The notes: generated by a model from the sequence alone, not told the origin. DNA of 64,000 nt from Fibrobacter succinogenes (GCA_902756345.1 CACVQR010000011.1:62001-126000); one strand, 5' to 3'. Shown: positions 1 to 8,791, numbered from the stretch's first letter. Numbers and translations: made by a program.

Positions 1-1
1 A

Positions 2-442
2 ATTACGGATTTGGCGGATTATTTGCATATGTCTAGGACGACCATATACAGTTTTATGGAGGCCTATGATAAAGGCAATAAATCAGTCATTAGCCCAAAC
101 GTACTAAAACTCTTTGATTATGTAATGGATAATCCGCTATCTGGAAAAAAGAATGTAATGTCGCTGCTTTTATCCGACATTACAGGCGATATGGAACGTA
201 TCAATAAGGCTGAAAATACAGCCATCTCACCAGTTATCAAATATTTGACGGAATATCCAGAATCCTCCAAAGCCAAGTTTTTTCAGTTGGCTGTATCAAC
301 ATCGGATTTTGACAGCGTCATGGAATATTTATTAAAAGTGTATCCCTTACTTCGCAATCGTCGTTTGACTGATGCGGAAATAGAATTTATTAAACCGTAC
401 GATGATATTAGGAATATCATCGACAACAACAAGGAGAAATAA
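2..442 (+). CDS. HTH-containing protein, 5' end cut by window
   Basis: The reading frame is open from base 2, so the true start probably lies outside the window; a TTG at 11 is possible but would cut into the first helix. The visible part begins with a helix-turn-helix-like stretch (LADYLHMSRTTIYSFMEAYD) and continues as a mainly helical protein of about 145 residues. Its TAA ends two bases before the ATG of the OLD-family nuclease gene, and the Shine-Dalgarno of that gene lies inside this one, so the two are almost certainly co-transcribed and translationally coupled. Likely a DNA-binding regulator or partner of the nuclease; the partner role is inference. Confidence 0.7.
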   Translation: MTDLADYLHMSRTTIYSFMEAYDKGNKSVISPNVLKLFDYVMDNPLSGKKNVMSLLLSDITGDMERINKAENTAISPVIKYLTEYPESSKAKFFQLAVSTSDFDSVMEYLLKVYPLLRNRRLTDAEIEFIKPYDDIRNIIDNNKEK

Positions 443-444
443 AA

Positions 445-2346
445 ATGGCCGAACGATCTCTGAGAATAGAAGCGTTCCGAAATATCGGATTTAAGGATGG
501 AAAACCGAGGCGCGAGCGACTGGTACTTAATGGTTCTCTAAAAAAGGGAGAACTCGGTAACTTGCTTATCGTAATAGGAGCAAATAATTCTGGAAAAAGT
601 AATGTTCTGGATGCACTTCGTGTTTTAGGTGACAAACAGATTTCAGAACGTGATGTTACTGACTTGCAGTTTGATGCTGATGAATGCAAAAAACCTAAAA
701 TTTCCCTTTTCGCAAGAGATGAAGGCGACAAAGAAGATAAATACGCATACATTAGAGAATTCGAAAAGGATGATACGGTCGTAGTCCCAAATGTCGAGGA
801 AAAGGAGTATGAATGCACTTATTCAAACAAAGAGACGATTCTTAATGATATAAGTTCCCTTGCTGAAAACGAAAGACATTTTCTTTGTAATTTTAATGAT
901 ATACAAAAACTTAAAAATGAGTTTTCATCCGTCAATTCCAGTGAAATGTCTGATGAAAATTTTTGTGACCTAGCTAGTAGAATATTTGAAATTTTAGATA
1001 AATATGAAAAACACACAAACGAGTTATATTATTGGGATGAATTCAAAAACAGAATTTCCAGAAGGGACATAGTAAAGGATTGGTTTCAGAAAAATTCTGC
1101 AAAACAAGACAATATTGACAAACTAAATTCTCTTTTTAAAGAGGAATATGGGTATAATTTTATTCCAAAAATTCTCTCGTACAAGGAAAAACCGATTTCA
1201 AATGACGATTTAAATGTGGAATATGACGCCATAGAAAACAATCCATTCTTTATGGCTCTTTTTAAATCAATTGGTGAAGATGTGTCTATTGTGCAGAATG
1301 CTCATAATGAATTGACTCTTCGTAAAAACATGAGCAAAATGAAGGCCCTAACAAAGAAATTGAGCGACAAACTTAAAGTAGTATCGGATAAATTCAACAA
1401 ATTGTACTATCTTGACCAGTCAAGGTATAAGTTTGAAATAGATTTGCAAGAGGAAAAGATTCACTTTTGTCTTTATAAAGGTGATCAAGGCATTTTAATT
1501 GATTATCAATCAACTGGTTTTCGTTGGTTCTTTAATCTGTTCTTCAACTTGCTTAATTCAACAGAACTCGAGGCTGGAGACATCATCATGATGGACGAAC
1601 CCGCAACAAACCTCCATGTGAAAGGACAAAGAGAATTGCGGATTTTTTTAAAGGAATTTGCTATTCAGAATGACATTACAATTATCATTGTAACCCATTC
1701 CCCATTCCTTGTTGATATGGACAACCTTGATGAGCTTAGAATCGTTGTGAATGAAAATAGTGTTTCTCACATTGAAAATGTTTTCTCTGCAGTCTGCCAA
1801 AATGATCCCGATTCGCTTTTACCTATAAAGGAGAGTTTGACCATAGAAAACCATATTTTGGTCAATCCTGATGAAACAGTTATCTTTGTTGAAGGTATTA
1901 CGGATTACAACTATCTTACGGCATTTAAGAAACTATTTGAAAAGAAAGGCATTACATTCCTTCCGATAAATGGTGTCGGTGGGAATGAAACTGAATGTAA
2001 GAAAACGAGTAAAGAATTGATTAGAATTAGAAAGCATAATCCAATTCTTCTTGCTGATAATGATGACGCAGGACGGCTTATGAAAAAGGTGAATGAGACG
2101 GATTCTGCCTTAAAAGTTTACACTCTAGGTAATGTAGACGAGAAGTTCAAAACCATCGAATCCTTGTTTGCACAGGAAGATTTGCAGAAATTTAATCTTC
2201 TTGATGAAAACGGATTGTTCGTAAAGCACGCTTCAACATCTACGGTATTCAAAAATCAAATACAAAAGAATAGCGATTCGATATCCAAGGCAACCAAGGA
2301 TAATTTTGAAAAACTGTTTAAGTATCTAGAAGAACAAACAAACTAG
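445..2346 (+). CDS. OLD-family ATP-dependent nuclease (ABC ATPase + TOPRIM)
   Basis: 633 residues. The N-terminal ABC/SMC-type ATPase has Walker A GANNSGKS at residues 45-52, Walker B IIMMDEPATNLH near 379-390 with an H-loop VTHSP near 416. A C-terminal TOPRIM domain follows, with VIFVEGITDYNYL near 478-490 and the acidic pair in LLADNDDAGR near 534-543. This is the class 1 OLD layout shared with Gabija GajA and phage P2 Old; these act as DNA nucleases in phage defence or exclusion. No GajB-like helicase follows. The start at 445 is supported by AAGGAG at 431. The partner is the upstream HTH protein, and transcription appears to end at hairpins just downstream. Confidence 0.88.
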   Translation: MAERSLRIEAFRNIGFKDGKPRRERLVLNGSLKKGELGNLLIVIGANNSGKSNVLDALRVLGDKQISERDVTDLQFDADECKKPKISLFARDEGDKEDKYAYIREFEKDDTVVVPNVEEKEYECTYSNKETILNDISSLAENERHFLCNFNDIQKLKNEFSSVNSSEMSDENFCDLASRIFEILDKYEKHTNELYYWDEFKNRISRRDIVKDWFQKNSAKQDNIDKLNSLFKEEYGYNFIPKILSYKEKPISNDDLNVEYDAIENNPFFMALFKSIGEDVSIVQNAHNELTLRKNMSKMKALTKKLSDKLKVVSDKFNKLYYLDQSRYKFEIDLQEEKIHFCLYKGDQGILIDYQSTGFRWFFNLFFNLLNSTELEAGDIIMMDEPATNLHVKGQRELRIFLKEFAIQNDITIIIVTHSPFLVDMDNLDELRIVVNENSVSHIENVFSAVCQNDPDSLLPIKESLTIENHILVNPDETVIFVEGITDYNYLTAFKKLFEKKGITFLPINGVGGNETECKKTSKELIRIRKHNPILLADNDDAGRLMKKVNETDSALKVYTLGNVDEKFKTIESLFAQEDLQKFNLLDENGLFVKHASTSTVFKNQIQKNSDSISKATKDNFEKLFKYLEEQTN

Positions 2347-2367
2347 AAGATAATAAAAAACAAATAT

Positions 2368-2410
2368 TCCCAGAACAAAGGATTTCTCCGTAAGAAATCC
2401 TTGTTTGGGA
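2368..2410 (+). terminator. Long imperfect hairpin after OLD nuclease gene
   Basis: Left arm 2368-2387 pairs with right arm 2393-2410 around a five-base loop, with an uninterrupted core AAGGATTTCT/AGAAATCCTT and two small bulges lower down. It lacks a clean T-run, so it may be a processing or stabilising element as much as a terminator. Confidence 0.5.
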
Positions 2411-2427
2411 GTGTTGTTCAAAAAAGG

Positions 2428-2450
2428 CCCATTTTAACAAAATGGGTTTT
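2428..2450 (+). terminator. Rho-independent terminator
   Basis: CCCATTTT and AAAATGGG form a perfect 8-bp stem with a three-base loop followed by TTTT. It separates the HTH/OLD pair from the next small gene. Confidence 0.65.
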
Positions 2451-2481
2451 AGGCCTCTATTACCATAAAGGATCATAATTT

Positions 2482-2841
2482 ATGAAATCAGCAACCTGCT
2501 TTTCTAATACTACCAAGAATCCGCTTTCAGTTTACAATACAGAAGCGGAAGCCCAACAATCTGCAGACTACCAGCTCCGAAACGGCAGGAGCCTTTACGC
2601 CTACCGTTGCGAACGCTGTGGCCTATGGCATCTCGCTCCGACCGCATCGCGCATCAACGTCTTGCATAAAGCTTGTCGCTGCGAAGATAGCTTCGGAAAA
2701 TCAAAAGATCTCTATGTATCTCGCGAAGATGCTGAAAAGGCTAGGCGTAAACGTGAATCAGAAGGTGCTGGGCAATTGTACATATACGAATGCCCGCATG
2801 GTTGCGGATATCATTTGACCCACAAGGAACCGTGGGACTGA
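2482..2841 (+). CDS. Small protein with duplicated Cys/His motif
   Basis: 119 residues, not assigned to a named family. It consists of two related halves. Each has an acidic/helical lead-in (TEAEAQQSADYQLRNG; SREDAEKARRKRESEG), then an aromatic strand and a Cys/His motif: YRCERCGLWHLAP near residues 42-54 and YECPHGCGYHLTH near 102-114. The paired CxxC/CxxxC plus H pattern suggests a zinc-ribbon-like fold, possibly nucleic-acid binding. The ATG follows AAAGGATC. It stands alone between a terminator and convergent genes. A restart in another frame at 2618 is a shadow. Confidence 0.7.
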   Translation: MKSATCFSNTTKNPLSVYNTEAEAQQSADYQLRNGRSLYAYRCERCGLWHLAPTASRINVLHKACRCEDSFGKSKDLYVSREDAEKARRKRESEGAGQLYIYECPHGCGYHLTHKEPWD

Positions 2842-2858
2842 CGCAATGATGTTTTAGC

Positions 2859-3239
2859 TTAAGATTGAGGCTTGCAATTGATATCGTTATTGAAATTGTC
2901 GCGCATTTCTCGAATTAAGCAACGTTCCTTAACTGATAGCAATTCCTTAAAAGGATTCTCAGGCAAATTATGGAGAACTATTTTTTCATTTTCCTTTTCA
3001 AGAAACTCATAGAAATCCAGGAGCATTTCGTAAGCCCTACCTTTATTATGGGGCAGACCATCCTTACGACTTTTGGCGGCTTCGGCAAAATACTGTTTGA
3101 AAGTATTTTCAACAGATTCTTTTGCTCCCAACGGTTGTCCTCGCTTCTTCCGATAGTCACAATAATCCTGAATTTTCTGATTCCGTTTCCGCGATCCAAT
3201 AAGTTCATTAATTTTATCGGCGAGTTCAGACAACGTCAT
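2859..3239 (-). CDS. Unrecognised helical protein
   Basis: 126 residues, basic N-terminal half and predicted mostly helical (LSELADKINELIGSRKRNQKIQDYCDYRKKRG). No family recognised. The ATG has GGAG five bases upstream, just after the stop of the upstream minus-strand gene (ends at 3251), so the two form an operon. Nothing in the sequence fixes a function. Confidence 0.6.
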   Translation of the reverse strand: MTLSELADKINELIGSRKRNQKIQDYCDYRKKRGQPLGAKESVENTFKQYFAEAAKSRKDGLPHNKGRAYEMLLDFYEFLEKENEKIVLHNLPENPFKELLSVKERCLIREMRDNFNNDINCKPQS

Positions 3240-3250
3240 AAAGACTCCGT

Positions 3251-3796
3251 TTACTGCTTACACTTGAACTGAGAAACACTTTCCCACTCGGTAAGTTTCT
3301 TCTCTGTAGGGTATTGTTCCTGAAGTTTTCGCACAGCTTTTACGCAACAATCCTTGTAACTTGAATAGCTGTAGCTACTGTAAGAATTATAGTAACCGTT
3401 GGAACTACCATAAAGGCATTCGTACAGCAATGCGAATTCCTTTTCCATGGTGTAGCGTCCACCGAACTTCTTCTCGTACTTTTCAATTTCACGGTCTTTC
3501 TGTTTTACGACATCATTCAAGAGTTCTATTGATTTTTCGTTTTCTTGGATTTCCGCTCTTTGCGCTTTATATGCAACAACATACTCCTTTAACAAAGAGT
3601 CTTTTTCATAGATGACATTTTTCAAGGAATCCCAATACTCGCCATGAACATCAGCACGATCCCTGAGAACCTGTATTTCCTCATCCATGTGCTTGAGAAA
3701 TCTAGCTGATTCATCATTCTCGCGTTCATAGGACAAAACGCCACCACCAATAATTCCTGCTAGGGCACAAATAGCCCCTGTTTTTACGTGACCCAT
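3251..3796 (-). CDS. Membrane-anchored coiled-coil protein
   Basis: 181 residues if started at the ATG at 3796, chosen because GAGG sits six bases upstream; an in-frame ATG four codons earlier (3808) has no ribosome site. A short hydrophobic glycine-rich segment (ICALAGIIGGGVL) near the N-terminus is a likely membrane anchor. A long charged coiled coil follows (about residues 20-110), then a Tyr/Ser-rich patch (YYNSYSSYSYSSY) and a cysteine pair. No family recognised. Operon partner of the gene ending at 2859. Confidence 0.6.
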   Translation of the reverse strand: MGHVKTGAICALAGIIGGGVLSYERENDESARFLKHMDEEIQVLRDRADVHGEYWDSLKNVIYEKDSLLKEYVVAYKAQRAEIQENEKSIELLNDVVKQKDREIEKYEKKFGGRYTMEKEFALLYECLYGSSNGYYNSYSSYSYSSYKDCCVKAVRKLQEQYPTEKKLTEWESVSQFKCKQ

Positions 3797-3899
3797 AGAA
3801 GACCTCATTTCTAACCAAAAATAACTGATAAAAAAGCGATTTTAAAGGCATCATTAACGAGAAACATCATAAAACAATCATCAAAAAGGACTGAAACCT

Positions 3900-4142
3900 A
3901 TGTCAAACCTCTCAAACGATTCCAAAATCAACGAAATGTGCAATGCAATGCTGAAAAGCGGCCGATGGGCCTTGGCTCGGCACGCAAAACACCCCATTCT
4001 GCGACACATTGCCGATGGGGCGACCAAGTTCTTTATTGTCCCGTGCACGCCGAGTGACCCGCGCGCCTTTGCGAACTTCCGACGCGATTACAACCGCTAT
4101 ATCCGTGCGTTCCTCATCCAGACCGGCGTCATCATCGCCTAG
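3900..4142 (+). CDS. Small basic protein, possibly HicA-like fold
   Basis: 80 residues. The central stretch GRWALARHAKHPILRHIADGA followed by VPCTPSDPRAFANFRRDYNR resembles small proteins of the HicA/dsRBD-like type, in which a conserved His reads an RNA substrate and a VP-x-TPSD motif follows. This is resemblance by eye only. AAAGGA lies nine bases upstream of the ATG. It is 26 bases from the next gene and probably co-transcribed with it; no HicB-like antitoxin is evident, so a toxin role is unproven. Confidence 0.55.
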   Translation: MSNLSNDSKINEMCNAMLKSGRWALARHAKHPILRHIADGATKFFIVPCTPSDPRAFANFRRDYNRYIRAFLIQTGVIIA

Positions 4143-4168
4143 ACATCATCCAAAAAGGAGATTTCACC

Positions 4169-4795
4169 ATGTCATATAGAGACGATTTTCTACAGGCTTT
4201 TCAGAATAGAGCCAAATTTGTGCCAGCTGATCAGGCTAGGGTATGCTATCAAGACTTGGCTGGGTTCGGATTAGAGCAGGCTCATCAAAATAGCCGTGAT
4301 TTTCATGAGTTTACGCACCGATTTTTGATGAATTGGTTGTATGCTCGTGGTGTGCCAGAAAGCGCATGTCATAATGTATCTAGCAGCGCCATGATGACCG
4401 CCATACTGCAGGCGAATTACGTGGAAGAGGAGGTCAGCCTGACAATAGGAGATGTTGCGTTTAGGGGTGAGTGGATGTATAAGGTCAGCACGGAAAGCCT
4501 TCAGAAAATAATAGAAGAGGGAAGAGTGTACGAAAAAACTTTGGATTGCCATGTTTGGCTCACCTATCGTTCCAATCATGTATTTGATCTAAGTGTTCTA
4601 TACAATCTTAATAAAAGGCGATGGTATAGCCTTAAGGCGGAAGAAGACCCTGTTATTTACTGGAATGATCAAAGCGAGGTGACTAAGTGGGAATTGGAAT
4701 ACAAGCCTCTTCTTGTGGATAATGATTTCTTTTTCCGTGTTGATGGCATGGGTCCTGAAGACCCTTTGGGAAAAATCTGGTTGAGTAGACCTTGA
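4169..4795 (+). CDS. Unrecognised 208-residue protein
   Basis: Strong ribosome site (AAAAAGGAG) before the ATG. No signal peptide or membrane segment. The C-terminal half is beta-rich with many aromatics (VWLTYRSNHVFDLSVLYNL; EYKPLLVDNDFFFRVDG), suggestive of a substrate- or ligand-binding fold. It lies between a small basic protein gene and a radical SAM gene, all same strand with short gaps (26 and 21 bases). Function not recognised; the arrangement would allow a small operon. Confidence 0.6.
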   Translation: MSYRDDFLQAFQNRAKFVPADQARVCYQDLAGFGLEQAHQNSRDFHEFTHRFLMNWLYARGVPESACHNVSSSAMMTAILQANYVEEEVSLTIGDVAFRGEWMYKVSTESLQKIIEEGRVYEKTLDCHVWLTYRSNHVFDLSVLYNLNKRRWYSLKAEEDPVIYWNDQSEVTKWELEYKPLLVDNDFFFRVDGMGPEDPLGKIWLSRP

Positions 4796-4816
4796 TAGTG
4801 AAAAACGGAGGCCTCC

Positions 4817-6073
4817 ATGACGTCCCCTGTCCTTCGCGCTCCGCTTCGCGTGTTGCTCGTGAGCAGCAATTTCTGCCGCTCAAATGAGCCGCGCGACGCC
4901 TATGGCGCAAGTTGCCTTGTCTCTGCATTCCGGAACAGCCCGACCAATGCGGGAGATACGCTTGACGTATTCACTAGCGATTTGAATCGCTTTCAGAAGA
5001 TGAACAGCGATTTCAATATTGACTGGAATCTCGTGGCAAGCGAGGTTGTTACTAGGGCACTCATCGGGTGTTACAACGTGGTCGCGTTCAGTGTTTTCGG
5101 TTGGTGCGAAAAGATGGTTGCGCTCGCCGGCGCAGAACTTCGTCGGCGTGTTCCGGACATCTTCATTATGCTGGGGGGAGCCTCCATTTTTGGGAGTGAA
5201 GAGGATCTTCGCAGACGTTTCCCGTTCGCGGATATGTTTACGCTCAGCTACGGCGAAAAGATATTCGCGAATTTACGCCACTATATCAATCAAGGAGTTT
5301 CGCGTATGATGGATTTGCCCAAGTTTGGAGAACTTGAATCTCCGTATCTTTCGGGCGTCATCTCCCTTGGCGGTGGTGTTGATACCGTGCGGGCTGAAAC
5401 TCGCCGCGGTTGCTCTTTCCGCTGCTCCTTCTGCAAGCATCGTGATACGCTTTCGGGCAAGGTGTATCGCATAGATAATTACGAGCGATATCTCGATGAA
5501 CTCAAGTTGTTCAAGGAACACGGAGTGAAAAAACTGAACGTTCTTGACCCGCTCTTCAATGATTACGAGGGGCACGGGGAACAGTATCTGAAGCTTATTC
5601 GCAAGGTCGGTTTCAGCGGAAAGGTCACGCTGCAGATTCGTCCGGAATTATTGACAGAGCGCTTTATGGAAGAGGCTTCGTTGAATCCGAACGTGAGTTT
5701 TGAGATTGGCGTGCAGAGCCTTGATCCGACGGTGCTGAAGACTATTCAGCGTGGCGGCTACAAAACCGAAGCGCAGCTCCGCGAAAAGCTGGACCGTTGT
5801 AGGGAACTTGGCGTCGCGACGATGGTCACCCTGATTTACGGGCTTCCGTTGCAAACTTACGATTCCTTCGCCCGCGATATTGGGATTATCAAGAGCTATG
5901 GGGTCGGGAAGGTGGGGGCGTTTCCCCTGCAGGTTTACGAAGGAACGAAACTTGCCGATGACATTGGGCTGTATGGCCTCACCTTGAAAGAGGATGCGTT
6001 CGGCATCCCCGAAGTGGTCGACAATCCCACCCACGATTTCGAGAAGATGCAGAAGCTCGCGGAAACCATCTAG
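4817..6073 (+). CDS. B12-binding-type radical SAM protein
   Basis: 418 residues. The N-terminal part (about 1-160) looks like a cobalamin-binding Rossmann domain (VLLVSSNF, VAFSVFGW, IMLGGASIFG). The radical SAM core carries the cluster motif CSFRCSFC near residues 198-205 and later core elements (VSFEIGVQSLDPTVLKTIQRG, VTLIYGLPLQT). Typical members carry an extra C-terminal domain that is largely absent here. The substrate is unknown. GGAG lies six bases before the ATG. It closes a possible three-gene operon starting at 3900 and ends at a strong terminator. Confidence 0.82.
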   Translation: MTSPVLRAPLRVLLVSSNFCRSNEPRDAYGASCLVSAFRNSPTNAGDTLDVFTSDLNRFQKMNSDFNIDWNLVASEVVTRALIGCYNVVAFSVFGWCEKMVALAGAELRRRVPDIFIMLGGASIFGSEEDLRRRFPFADMFTLSYGEKIFANLRHYINQGVSRMMDLPKFGELESPYLSGVISLGGGVDTVRAETRRGCSFRCSFCKHRDTLSGKVYRIDNYERYLDELKLFKEHGVKKLNVLDPLFNDYEGHGEQYLKLIRKVGFSGKVTLQIRPELLTERFMEEASLNPNVSFEIGVQSLDPTVLKTIQRGGYKTEAQLREKLDRCRELGVATMVTLIYGLPLQTYDSFARDIGIIKSYGVGKVGAFPLQVYEGTKLADDIGLYGLTLKEDAFGIPEVVDNPTHDFEKMQKLAETI

Positions 6074-6104
6074 AAAGATATTTTCCTAACGACCAAGTAA
6101 ACCC

Positions 6105-6137
6105 ACTCCCCGGCCTTAGCGCTCGGGGAGTTTTTTC
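6105..6137 (+). terminator. Rho-independent terminator
   Basis: ACTCCCCG/CGGGGAGT stem with an eleven-base loop followed by TTTTTT, between the convergent radical SAM and DXS-like genes. Confidence 0.8.
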
Positions 6138-6148
6138 ATTAGCTAGCC

Positions 6149-7897
6149 TTACCTCAGCACCGCCATCACATCCTCCGCAATCTGCTTGGGCGTGAGGCGG
6201 TTCTTTTCCATGAGCTCGCCGTAGGGCACCTTGTCGTAGAATTCCTTCTTGAGGCCTTTCACGAGCACGCGCATGTCGCTGTTGCCGTAGAAGCGGGCGA
6301 TCTTTTCGCCGAAGCCGCCATCGACCACGCCGTTTTCGAGGGTTACGACAACCTGGTGGTCGGCGCGCAGACCTTCCAACACTTCGCAGTCGATGCCCGT
6401 GGCAAATCGCGGGTTGATGATGGTGGCGTCGATTCCCTTCTTTGCAAGTTCCGCGGCGACTTCTTCAGCGAGGGCGTAGTAGCTGCCGAGACCGATGAGG
6501 GCGACCTTGCTTCCGCGCTTGTCAACCTTGAATGTGTTGAGCTTGGAGTAGTCGGTATCGAATTTCACGCTGCGGTGTGCGACCCCGTTCGGGATGCGGA
6601 TGGCCATCGGATGTTCTGTCTGGTCAATCGCGTAATCCATCATGGCAATGGCCTCTTCTACGCAGGTGGGGCAGAGGTACACCAGGTTCGGGATGTTACT
6701 CATCATCGGGATGTCGAAAATGCAGAGGTGCGTGGTGTCGTTCATGCCGTCGGCGCCGGACATGGTAATGAGCAATGTAGCCGGGTTGTTGTTCGCGCAC
6801 AAATCCTGCGAGAGCTGGTCGTAGGTGCGCTGGATAAACGTGCTATGCGTGCTGTACACGGGCTTTGCACCACCCTTCGCGAGTCCGGAGGCGAGAGCGA
6901 CGGCGTGTTCTTCGGCGATGCCCACGTCAATGAACTGCTTGCCTGCCGCTTTACGCTGCTCGGCAAAGAATCCGATACCTGCAGGCACTGCGGAATGAAT
7001 CACGACAACCTTCGGGTCCGCCTTGATTTTTTTCATCAGGTAGTCGCCGAGGATTGCACCGTAAGATTCGCCGCTACCCCAGTTCACCACGCCGGTCGGG
7101 ATGTCGAAGGGGGCTGCCCAGTGGAAACCTTCCTTCGCGTTTTCGGCGAAGCTGTAGCCCTTGCCCTTGAGCGTGTGGATGTGCACGACCACGGGTTTCG
7201 TGGAATCTTTCACTTGCTTGAATGCCGCGATAAGCGCTTCGATGTCGTTACCTTGTTCTACATACAGGTAGTCAAAGCCGAGGCTCTTGAAGTAATTGTT
7301 TTCGCTCTTGCCTTGCGTGGCGCGGAGTTCTGCAAGGCTCCCGTAAAGGCCGCCGTGGTTTTCGGCGATAGACATTTCGTTATCGTTTACCACCACGATA
7401 AAGTTGGTGGCATATTCGCCAGCGTTGTCTAAGCCTTCGAATGCTTCGCCGCCGCTTAGGGAACCGTCACCGATGACAGCGATTACATTTCCCTTTTCAC
7501 CCTTGATATCGCGGGCGGTTGCAAGCCCGAGCGCAAGGCTTACGGAAGTCGAGGTGTGGCCAATCATGAACTGATCGTGTTCGCTTTCGCAGGGTTCGGT
7601 GTAGCCGGTAACGCTCCAGTACTTGTCCGGATTCAGGAACGCTTCGGCGCGGCCTGTCAAAATCTTGTGCGTGTAGCTCTGGTGGCTAACATCGTAGACA
7701 ATCTTGTCTTTGGGCGATTCAAAAACGTAATGCAAGGCGATGGTTGCTTCTACAATGCCGAGGTTCGGGCCCAGGTGCCCGCCGCAATGTGAAATCTTGT
7801 TGATGAGGGCTGTGCGGATTTCTGCCGCGAGTGCCTTGAGGCTTTCTGTGTCCATCTTTTTCACATCAGCAGGGGATGCAATCTTTTCCATCAGCAT
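6149..7897 (-). CDS. dxs: 1-deoxy-D-xylulose-5-phosphate synthase (DXS-like)
   Basis: 582 residues; thiamine-diphosphate enzyme that condenses pyruvate and glyceraldehyde 3-phosphate in the methylerythritol phosphate pathway. Seen: GGHLGPNLG and YDVSHQSYTHKILTGR (substrate/TPP histidines), the TPP motif GDGSLSGGEAFEGLDNAG, NDNEMSIAEN, and STFIQRTYDQLSQDL of the transketolase middle domain. It is about 40 residues shorter than E. coli Dxs, and the usual GADGxTHQG stretch reads GADGMNDTTHLC, so it belongs to a divergent DXS-like group; a canonical copy elsewhere cannot be excluded. AAAGGCGG precedes the ATG. Monocistronic. Confidence 0.85.
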   Translation of the reverse strand: MLMEKIASPADVKKMDTESLKALAAEIRTALINKISHCGGHLGPNLGIVEATIALHYVFESPKDKIVYDVSHQSYTHKILTGRAEAFLNPDKYWSVTGYTEPCESEHDQFMIGHTSTSVSLALGLATARDIKGEKGNVIAVIGDGSLSGGEAFEGLDNAGEYATNFIVVVNDNEMSIAENHGGLYGSLAELRATQGKSENNYFKSLGFDYLYVEQGNDIEALIAAFKQVKDSTKPVVVHIHTLKGKGYSFAENAKEGFHWAAPFDIPTGVVNWGSGESYGAILGDYLMKKIKADPKVVVIHSAVPAGIGFFAEQRKAAGKQFIDVGIAEEHAVALASGLAKGGAKPVYSTHSTFIQRTYDQLSQDLCANNNPATLLITMSGADGMNDTTHLCIFDIPMMSNIPNLVYLCPTCVEEAIAMMDYAIDQTEHPMAIRIPNGVAHRSVKFDTDYSKLNTFKVDKRGSKVALIGLGSYYALAEEVAAELAKKGIDATIINPRFATGIDCEVLEGLRADHQVVVTLENGVVDGGFGEKIARFYGNSDMRVLVKGLKKEFYDKVPYGELMEKNRLTPKQIAEDVMAVLR

Positions 7898-7930
7898 AAG
7901 TACCGCCTTTTTTTACCAAATATACAACAA

Positions 7931-7950
7931 AAGGACGATTGCTCGTCCTT
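7931..7950 (-). terminator. Terminator hairpin after lipoprotein gene
   Basis: AAGGACGA/TCGTCCTT perfect 8-bp stem with a TTGC loop; on the minus strand it is followed by TTTGTTG. It lies between the stop of the gene at 8009-8791 and the dxs start. Confidence 0.6.
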
Positions 7951-8008
7951 TAAAAAGAAATTTTCTGGTTCTCGCAGGAAACAGGATGCCTTCGTGCTCA
8001 CCCGCTGT

Positions 8009-8791
8009 TTACAGGTAAATGCTTACGCCGCCGGTAACGCCCGGATAGCTATTCCCCTCGGAAGTGTCTATGAAGGTCGCAATGCCGCCGACGCTGAATT
8101 CAAGCCAGCGGTTAAGCCTGTAGCCTGTGGTGAGGTAGGCTGTCGTGATGCGCGGAACATCTAGGTCGATTCCTTCTATTTGGGGGCTTGGGCTGTAAGA
8201 ACTTACGCTGAGGTTGGCAAAGAACTTTTCTAGGTAAAAGCCTGCATAGAGACCGGCAAAAAGGCTTGTACTGAAATCGTGACCGTGGCTGTCGAAGCTA
8301 TCGCCGTCCTTTTCTCCCGAGTATTCTATGTCGATGTACTGGTTGTATCCTCCGAGAAATACGCCGAACTCGAAATGCGAGTAGTTTGCACCCATTGTAA
8401 GGTGCGAATAGATTCCGTCTTTATAGCCTAAGCCGCCGCCAATTACAAAATTGCTTGCTTTATAGAGAAAGTCCCCCTTACCACTGAAATCGAGGCCGCC
8501 CATTTTGTATGAGGCATCCTTGAACTTTATCGGTACATCGAAAAGCCTGTCGAGATCCGGTGCTTCAGATACGTCTTTGGTGATGTCTATGTTCGTTTCG
8601 GCGTTGTAGTTGATTTTTCCGGTAAATCGCCATAATGAAGAGTGAGAGGCCTGCTGTGTGTTTGCCCCGTGTACTTCGGGGGCTTCGGACGCAGTCATGC
8701 GGAACTTGTGCACGTTCGTCGTGACGCACCCAGTGGAAAGCAGTACGAATATAAAGCAGAGTATGAATGATGCCGCGTGTTTAAACTTCAT
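8009..8791 (-). CDS. Putative outer-membrane-associated lipoprotein
   Basis: 260 residues. Signal peptide with lipobox LSTGC, lipidation Cys at residue 22. The mature part is rich in alternating amphipathic strands (VIGGGLGYKDGIYSHLTMG, FEFGVFLGGYNQYIDIEY) and ends in a strand (GVSIYL), as in small outer-membrane beta-barrel proteins, though a barrel behind a lipid anchor is unusual. No family recognised. No clear ribosome site before the ATG. Monocistronic, bounded by hairpins on both sides. Confidence 0.65.
   Translation of the reverse strand: MKFKHAASFILCFIFVLLSTGCVTTNVHKFRMTASEAPEVHGANTQQASHSSLWRFTGKINYNAETNIDITKDVSEAPDLDRLFDVPIKFKDASYKMGGLDFSGKGDFLYKASNFVIGGGLGYKDGIYSHLTMGANYSHFEFGVFLGGYNQYIDIEYSGEKDGDSFDSHGHDFSTSLFAGLYAGFYLEKFFANLSVSSYSPSPQIEGIDLDVPRITTAYLTTGYRLNRWLEFSVGGIATFIDTSEGNSYPGVTGGVSIYL

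Noticed and set aside
2482-4795. Prophage remnant
   Set aside because: Small unknown genes but no integrase, capsid, terminase or lysis gene.
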